Source: Lactuca virosa
Lineage: Eukaryota; Streptophyta; Magnoliopsida; Asterales; Asteraceae
Reading direction: 5' to 3'
DNA length: 64,000 nucleotides
Assembly: GCA_928212115.1 (NCBI GenBank)
Contig: CAKMRJ010005745.1
Coordinates: 224,402,897-224,466,896, forward strand
Both the position numbers and the translations under genes were made by a program. Under the pieces are notes generated by a model, which was given only the letters and a program-made list of their open reading frames with translations, was not told the origin of the DNA and did no database searches. Below, piece after piece: positions 58,129 to 64,000 of the stretch; the stretch's first letter is position 1; every line of letters starts with the position of its first letter.

Positions 58129-58222
58129 CAGTCAGGCAGAGGCCCAAAAACTTCGATTTTCAGGAATGAATGATTCAAAAGCATCAAATACATCAAACAA
58201 ACAGCCTAGGCTCTGATACCAC

Positions 58223-59023
58223 TGATGTGTTTTGAGCACTACATCAATCCTATGGTGTACATGCAAACCCTAAAGCTTTGGATCTAGTTTGTCTAATGAA
58301 CATGCAATAATCATCTAAATCCATAAAACCTAGATCTAGCATACAATATTCAATATTATCATAATATAGGGTTTAGATCTTACCTTTGATTGTTATGTAG
58401 CAATAACAATCTATTCCTTCTTGTAATTGGCTTCTGAAAGCTTAGTGTCACAAGTGTCACACCTCTAATGGCTCACAAACACCAAGAGCAAGAGGATGAC
58501 TTAGGAGAGGAGAAGGAGGCACCAAAACGTCCAAGAAACTCCAAGGAATGCTTAGCCACGTTTTTGGGTGCCCTAGGGTTCTTTATATAGTGAGGCTATT
58601 AGGGCTTTGAACTAGGAAACCCTAATCTGACTGCTTAGGCCCTAAGCAGCCCATGGACTCCCTCCTTAGAGGCCCTGGATGAATTCTCATGGGTTTCACC
58701 ATAGATTTCGTCCACTCCAACCTCTATGGAGTCCATTAGCCTAATATCCAACTATCACTCAATTGACAGTTCTAGCCCCTTTTTTTATTAATGTCTTTTA
58801 GCCACAAAATTAATTCTTATTAATTCTTGACTAATATTAATTAAACAATATGATTTCTCTTTTAATATATTATTCATATAATATATTAATAAATCATAAT
58901 TAATCTCTTTCTCCACAAATCATTCTATCAAGTTGCTTTGGTGAAGGCAACCCAAAAGGACCATGCTCACAATCGGGTCAAGTACATACCAAAATAGTTA
59001 TGGACTTGTACACTAATCCAACA
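58223..59023 (-). repeat. 5' LTR of N2
   Basis: A complement of the TATA box (CTTTATATAG) lies near 58573 and a donor-like AAAG|GTAAGA at 58383 (minus strand). Confidence 0.9.
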
Positions 59024-59028
59024 ACATT

Positions 59029-59104
59029 ATGCTGAGAGATTCAAGTAGTATTAGACCACTAGTTTAAATACTATAAGGCTTGTAATATTTTGTTATGCTT
59101 ATGT
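59029..59104 (+). repeat. LTR D, part 2 (end missing)
   Basis: Continues LTR D after N2 (TGCTGAGAGATTCAAG, compare CACTGAGAGATTTAAA near 1170 in LTR A). It runs into G3 LTR sequence at about 59104 without a normal LTR end. Confidence 0.6.
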
Positions 59105-59342
59105 CCACGTGTATCTCTAACCGCGATCTACAACTTTCGTTTAGACTCCGTCAGATAGTTTTGACTTTATATTTTTCACACTGGCTTAGACTACTAAAGG
59201 TCGTATAAAAAGCATAACTCTCTCACTCGGTGTCCGTTTTGACAGTTTTTTATCGTTGAACTCCTATTAACGAGATCTTCAAGTATCGTATAGATTATTT
59301 TGGTTAAAAGTCGACCGATCTAAAATTCGATTTTTGAGCAGA
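59105..59342 (-). repeat. 5' LTR of G3, piece 3
   Basis: Reverse complement matches 6890-7095 of LTR B. It is cut by LTR E at 59343. Confidence 0.65.
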
Positions 59343-61191
59343 TGTAACACCCATTCCAGGTATGACTCTAAATTTCAATGATTTATGTTTTCTGGGTGGC
59401 CATGGCATGGTGGAGTTCCATCACAGGGTGGTAATTCTTTTTGGGTTGCGAACTTTTGATGGACCACCATGATGTAGCAATAGGTTCCACGACGTGGTAG
59501 CCGCTGTTGAAAAAAACCCTAATTTTTAGGATTTGTACCCTATTTAAGCATCATTAACCCTCAGTATCTTTTACTCTCATTCTGCCTCCATTGCCCACTC
59601 CGGTCCTGTCAAACCCTAATATCCATTGGTGGTGTTTTGAGCTCATTTTGGTGATTGGTGTCAGTTGTAGTGGGAAGGAAGCCATTGTAAAGAAAGAAGG
59701 GAGCTCCAATCCTTGTAGATCTGAGTTGTACACTTGTTGAGCAACCCTCAGGAGGTATAAAGTTCTGAACTCGATGATTATCTCTCTAGATCTTGCTAAT
59801 CTTAGAAAGTATGTTATTTTAGTCCCATATTTTTGGTCTATATGAGTATGGACTACTCAAGACCAAATGAGTTGCCTTTTTGGACGTTTTAAGGTGTTTG
59901 GAGTTATAAAAATAGAATCTTGACCCTTTCCTTTCCTACATGCATGCATTTGGTGACTTGTAGCATTGTGAAATGTTAGGGTTTATGATTTGGACACTTT
60001 ATAGCCTTGAAAGGTCATAAAGTTGGAAACTTTATGACTTAGAATGTTATTTGGGATCAAAACTGAGTTTTAGACGAAAGGAGTTTAGAGATTAGGAGCT
60101 TAATGTTTAAGTCATGTTGAGTTTTTGCTCTTTTGAACTTAGAATTTGAGATCCTTACTCATTGGAGGGACTTAAGGGATAAAGTTGGAACTTTATCTAC
60201 TTACACCCTATAATAGAACATATTCGGGCTTTGGAGCCTCTGAGATCGAAGAAACCGACTTAATCCATTAAGAGGTTCGAGGAGCAGTGACCATGGCGTG
60301 GTCTGGACTACCACGATGTGGTGACTGGGCTAAGGCCCGCCTATTTTGGCGTTTTATGGCCACGAAGTGGCCAAGGAAGGCCTTGACGTGAAGCTCAGCT
60401 ATAGGTTGACTTTTGACTTTGACCTTTGACCATGATGTGGCAGTCAGCTAAATCCCGTCCCTATCTGTTGTATAGGTGACAGGTAAAGCTGTGATTCGGA
60501 GCAGAGATCTATTCAACTATTTGTTCATACTGAGAGGTCAGTCTTCCTAATTGTACTTAGGGTTCGAAGGCACCTATGCCGTCCTAGTAGATCATGAATC
60601 ATGATCTAGGATGTTGCTATGTGGTAGTGATCTGTAGATCTGCTTGTTTGTTTGATGACTGGTTATATGTTATCTGTTTGTTGGATATATGTTATATGTT
60701 ATGTATATGTCGACATATTTTGGTTGGTTGAGGTGGTACTACTTTGTGTAATAACCAACAAACATGGGAGCAAGCCAGATATAAAATGTGGATCTGAAGG
60801 GAAAGCCATACTTATGATGTGGGCTTGGGAGCAAGCCAAATATGAGTTGTAGGCCTGAAAGGCTAGCCAGACTCATACTGTAGGCTCAGGGGTAATCCAT
60901 TCTGTTAGCTATGGATCCAATATATGCTATTATATGTTGTGTGTGTTGGTACTTTCGGGGAACTCACTAAGATTTGGCTTATAGTTTCAGTATACTATTT
61001 TAGGTATTTCTGATGATCGTAGAAAAGCGAAGGCGTGACCGTGCACATCTTCCTGTTTCTTTTTTGTTGATATTGGATCTTGGGAAAAAATCTGATTATG
61101 TCTATGTCTACACCTTTGAAACAATGGTTTTGTAAACAGTTTATGGTTGAAATTGCTTGTTTTTGAAAATTTTAATTTTTTATGATTTTGT
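59343..61191 (+). repeat. LTR E (Gypsy, end missing)
   Basis: It begins TGTAACACCC. A TATA-like CTATTTAAGC lies near 59540 and a donor-like GAG|GTATAA near 59753. It shares blocks with LTR F (11907-13810). It stops at the next TGTAACGACC without its own end. No coding content. Confidence 0.6.
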
Positions 61192-63134
61192 TGTAACGAC
61201 CCAAAAATTTCCATTCGTTAACAAGGTTAGTTTTCGTTAATCGAGTATTAATTTTTGTTTGTGATTTCTGCGTTTAAGATTTATAAATTAAAAAGATTAA
61301 ATAAAAGAGATGTTATTTTATGCCTAAAAGTTTATTGTGTGGGGTACTTAGGATAATTTTTAGTCATTAAAAGGTTTATTATGAGTTAAGGGGACACGGT
61401 GTTATTTAAAGAAATTTAATTTATCAAGGTTTCTAGGGTTAGGTGGGAAAGGGTTTAAATCTAACAATTGAGGGGCCATTATGTAAAATGTGGCATAACT
61501 CCGCAAAGAGAAGGATCGATCCTTCTCCTTTGCGTCCGTTCCCTATACACACATATATATAAAACGATCGGTGAATATATTATTCCCTTTGTGTATGGTC
61601 GATCATACACCAAGAAAAGAAGAAAAAAAACGTGACCGATTAAGGAGGGGAAGAAGGGTGAGCCGAACAAGGAGGAGGGGTAAGGAGAGTTCACACCTGT
61701 CGATCCTAGGGGGCAAGAGGGCTGCGAAAATCAGCCAATTAGTGGTAAAATTATCTAATTCATCTTCTCATCATGTTCATATATCAATTGCTTGTCAATT
61801 GGGTAAGTTGTGATGTCAAATTTCATCTTATTTGGTGTTAATTAACCTACCTTCTTCAACTTACAATCTTTCTTTGGTTAAATTCCACCTTATTGGGTAT
61901 TTAATGGATGGATAATTACTATCTAAATGTTTTTGTAAACACCTATAAGACTTCCATTGCTTATGTCTTTGAATTACTCCATGTTTTGGGGACATTATCT
62001 TCTTTGTCGATGGTAGAAATTCATGTTGTTGTAATCTTGATTCAAGAGAATAATTTTCTGTAAAAAGACCGTGTTTTGATCCATCCAAAAGGTATCCGAA
62101 ACAGTCCATAAATGTCTTAATATGAGGCTTAATGGTGGGGGAAACTCAAGCCCTAGTGGTGTTTCCTCTTTTAACAATGAGCTTTGTTTTTCTCATAAAA
62201 AATTGTACATGCAATCAAGACTCATAGTTGAAATTGTTATTTTAATTTCTTGACATGTTTCTACTGCTAAGAACTCAATACCAATCTCTATATTTGATTT
62301 TGTTTATAGCTTAATGTGTTAAGTTGCCAATTAACCCTTAATATGCAATGCTAGGAAATTCTGAAAAATTACCAATCTATCCCTGTTTTGAAACAAATCT
62401 GGAAAAATCATTAGAAGTCGAATTGATGATATGTAAAAATCGTCTTTTTCACTGACTGGTCGGAAATTAGGTGCACGGATATGCAGTTTTGTAAAATTCA
62501 TTGAAAATAGTAGGAAAACGTTAGGCTCTGTACGAGTAGTAATTTTAAAGCTGAAAGTATGAACTACCTGAATATGGAATAAAGTTGAAATTTTTACAGG
62601 TTTAATTGGTGATAAAGTGGCCTTGAACAGGCTGCTATTTCAGGTCAAAATCTGAAAATTTGGCCTAATGACTAATTTGCATGTTTGGGTAGCAAAATGC
62701 TATTATTTGCGCATGTAAAATTCTAGTACTATATTTATTTGTGGTTGATTAAGGGAAGGCTTGATACCTCAGTTTATACAAGAGTTGAAGAGTACAGAGG
62801 ACACATTTTTAGGCAAAGGTGAGTTAATCTTGTGGATTTTTGAAGTACTTTATTAGGGAATTCCATATCTTAGATGGATTGGAATCAACTTACGCTATTT
62901 AGGTTGCATGTGCCCCTATTATATGTGATATGTTTTTGGTTACTATGTTCTATAATGTGTATGAGAATTTATGATGCTTAAATGCTAGATTCTTATTCTT
63001 TAAGATGTGAGTGGTGTGTTAGGGCCATGCTAGAAAGAGTGTTTTGGTGATGATTGTATGTCATGGAGACTGGAGTGGTGTTAAAGATTGATGGAACATC
63101 TACGCAAACACCATGTGGGAATTGGGAGGTGTAT
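61192..63134 (+). repeat. LTR H-like sequence, unclassified LTR start
   Basis: It begins TGTAACGACCC. A TATA box (CATATATATAAAAC) lies near 61550, followed by a purine-rich transcribed part. No internal domain or primer-binding site is seen before the next LTR start at 63135. Small open frames (e.g. 61571-61813) show no known domain. Confidence 0.45.
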
Positions 63135-64000
63135 TGTAACGCCCGTGTTTCTAGGCTAGACATTAATATTGACATAATAGTCTAGGTTAACCTTTGTAAC
63201 TCATTTAGAAGAAATGAAAAGGAATTATGTGAATATTATGTGTTTTATGCTTAATTATTAGGGTTTAATTAATTAAGAATAAAAATGAGCGTCGAAAATA
63301 AATATTAGATAAAGCCGATATGTATTAAGAAAGTTGTAGTGGTCGTGACAAGGGTTGCGGATATATAAATCCGAGTTATAACGAAGAAGTTATGACCTGT
63401 CGAAGTTTCGCAACAAAATCGGCACGGTGCCGAATGTCCTAAAAAGTGAGTTTTTGATCAACTACTTCTTAGCCTTAGTGATATAAACGAAAGTCGTAGT
63501 GTTCGTTAAACCGAGAGTATGTATAAAAAGAACACCCAAATCTGACTTCGTATGAGGAAGTTATGATTTTCTAAGTTTCAGCTTAGCAGTAGACAGCTAA
63601 AAAATCGAATTTTAGATCGAGTGATTTTTAGCCGACACAACCTAAACGAGAATCGAAGGTCTCGTAAATAGTAGTACAACGGTAAAAAGACAGACGAAAA
63701 CGGACGTCGGATGAAGAAGTTATGAAATTTTTAACGAATTTCCTGTCCCGGTCTGTTAAAAATAATAATATAAAAATTAAAGTCAAAATTAGCCGACAAA
63801 GTCTAAAAAAAAGTTGTAGAGCATATAAAGAACGTAAAAAACGGAGCTCGTATGCGAAAGTTATGGATTTTAGAAGTTTTTACACAAAAATCGAGAAAAT
63901 CCCAAAATCCGAGAAATTTCGCATGGCCAAACTTCGGCCACGTCACCCGGAATCTCGCCTGCATGCCACGTGCTCATTGCTGATTCGACCGAAGGGAGGC
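63135..64000 (+). repeat. LTR of the A/B/D Gypsy type, runs off the window
   Basis: It begins TGTAACGCCCGTG and follows the usual block order of this LTR group (CCTTAGTGAT-T-AACGAAAGTCGTAG, then ACGGAGCTCGTATGCGAAAG near 63841). It may belong to an element extending to the right. Confidence 0.65.

Larger units (their letters stand above)
56604..58210 (-). promoter_or_regulatory. 5' leader of N2 with conserved RNA-like blocks
   Basis: In minus-strand sense, from right to left: four palindromes (58060-58128), the CGTTAGCCGAACGG block (near 57232), two GGTTAACC-core motifs (57057-57084 and 56975-57002), a stem-loop (about 56693-56735), a CTAAC branchpoint-like word, then TTTTATAG at the gag ATG. 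The order and spacing equal those of C1 and N1. Confidence 0.6.
51234..59023 (-). mobile_element. Copia element N2 (7.8 kb, gag-bearing, pol decayed)
   Basis: Both ends are complete, with a perfect 5-bp duplication ACATT (51229-51233, 59024-59028). LTRs lie at 58223-59023 (5' in sense, 801 bp) and 51234-52036 (803 bp). The primer-binding site complement is at 58211-58222, gag at about 55875-56603, decayed pol at about 52850-55860, and the C1-like 3' region at 52037-52850. N1 and N2 share the same degenerate pol text, which suggests copying of an already defective element. Confidence 0.9.
37039..59342 (-). mobile_element. Gypsy element G3 (minus strand) with nested insertions
   Basis: Order on the + strand: truncated 3' LTR 37039-37386, internal region 37387-41521 with decayed integrase, reverse transcriptase, protease and gag, primer-binding site 41508-41519, then the 5' LTR in three pieces (41522-42192, 47871-48916, about 59105-59342). 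The pieces are separated by Copia N1 and by LTR D plus Copia N2. Matching the pieces to LTR B (6714-7591, 10373-11663) shows they belong together. About 145 bases of this LTR are missing where LTR D ends. Confidence 0.75.

Noticed and set aside
61571..61813. 80-codon ORF with a basic KKRDRLRRGRR run
   Set aside because: Lies in the transcribed leader of an LTR-like sequence in purine-rich DNA; no support for translation.

Overview
The window is plant nuclear DNA, almost certainly from a eudicot with a large, retrotransposon-rich genome. The long LTRs beginning TGTAACGCCC or TGTAACACCC, the ACTCGNCGAGT palindromes and the general repeat style recall Asteraceae such as lettuce. That placement rests on memory of such sequences, not on a search. 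There is one convincing host gene in 64 kb (18948-19946, + strand): an intronless six-span membrane protein of the plant family annotated as 'polyadenylate-binding protein 1-B-binding protein'. I see no tRNA, rRNA or CRISPR.

Layout. 1-13810: nested Ty3/Gypsy LTR elements. Element A (217-6713) keeps gag but has no pol. It sits next to LTR B (6714-7591 and 10373-11663). LTR B is split by solo LTR C (7592-10367) with a perfect ATCTA target duplication. LTR F follows (11907-13810). 13811-18819: a DNA-transposon zone with a Mutator-like MITE (14373-15126, 9-bp duplication), a PIF/Harbinger-type MITE (15211-16162, TTA duplication) and a decayed PIF/Harbinger transposase. 18820-20700: the host gene and its flanks. 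20703-21662: a LINE reverse-transcriptase fragment. 21663-29480: a nearly full-length Ty1/Copia element (C1) with frameshifted gag-pol. 29481-34155: Gypsy G2, with an extra ORF in front of gag. 34156-37038: a minus-strand, internally deleted copy of element A. 37039-59342: minus-strand Gypsy G3, whose 5' LTR is interrupted by Copia N1 (42193-47870) and by LTR D, which itself holds Copia N2 (51234-59023, perfect ACATT duplication). 59343-64000: starts of three more LTRs.

Most interesting signals. The three Copia elements (C1, N1, N2) differ in coding state but share an organised 5' leader. It has a splice-donor-like site in the LTR, a branchpoint/polypyrimidine/AG acceptor ending exactly at the gag ATG, a twice-repeated motif with a GGTTAACC core at about 82-nt spacing, and a stem-loop about 100 nt before gag. 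The loop sequence of that stem-loop is conserved, while the stems differ in sequence and still pair. The same stem-loop recurs in the decayed pol part of N1 and N2. N1 and N2 also carry four short palindromes beside the primer-binding site. Together these look like cis-acting RNA signals for splicing, packaging or dimerisation in non-autonomous Copia elements. This is an inference from three elements in one window.
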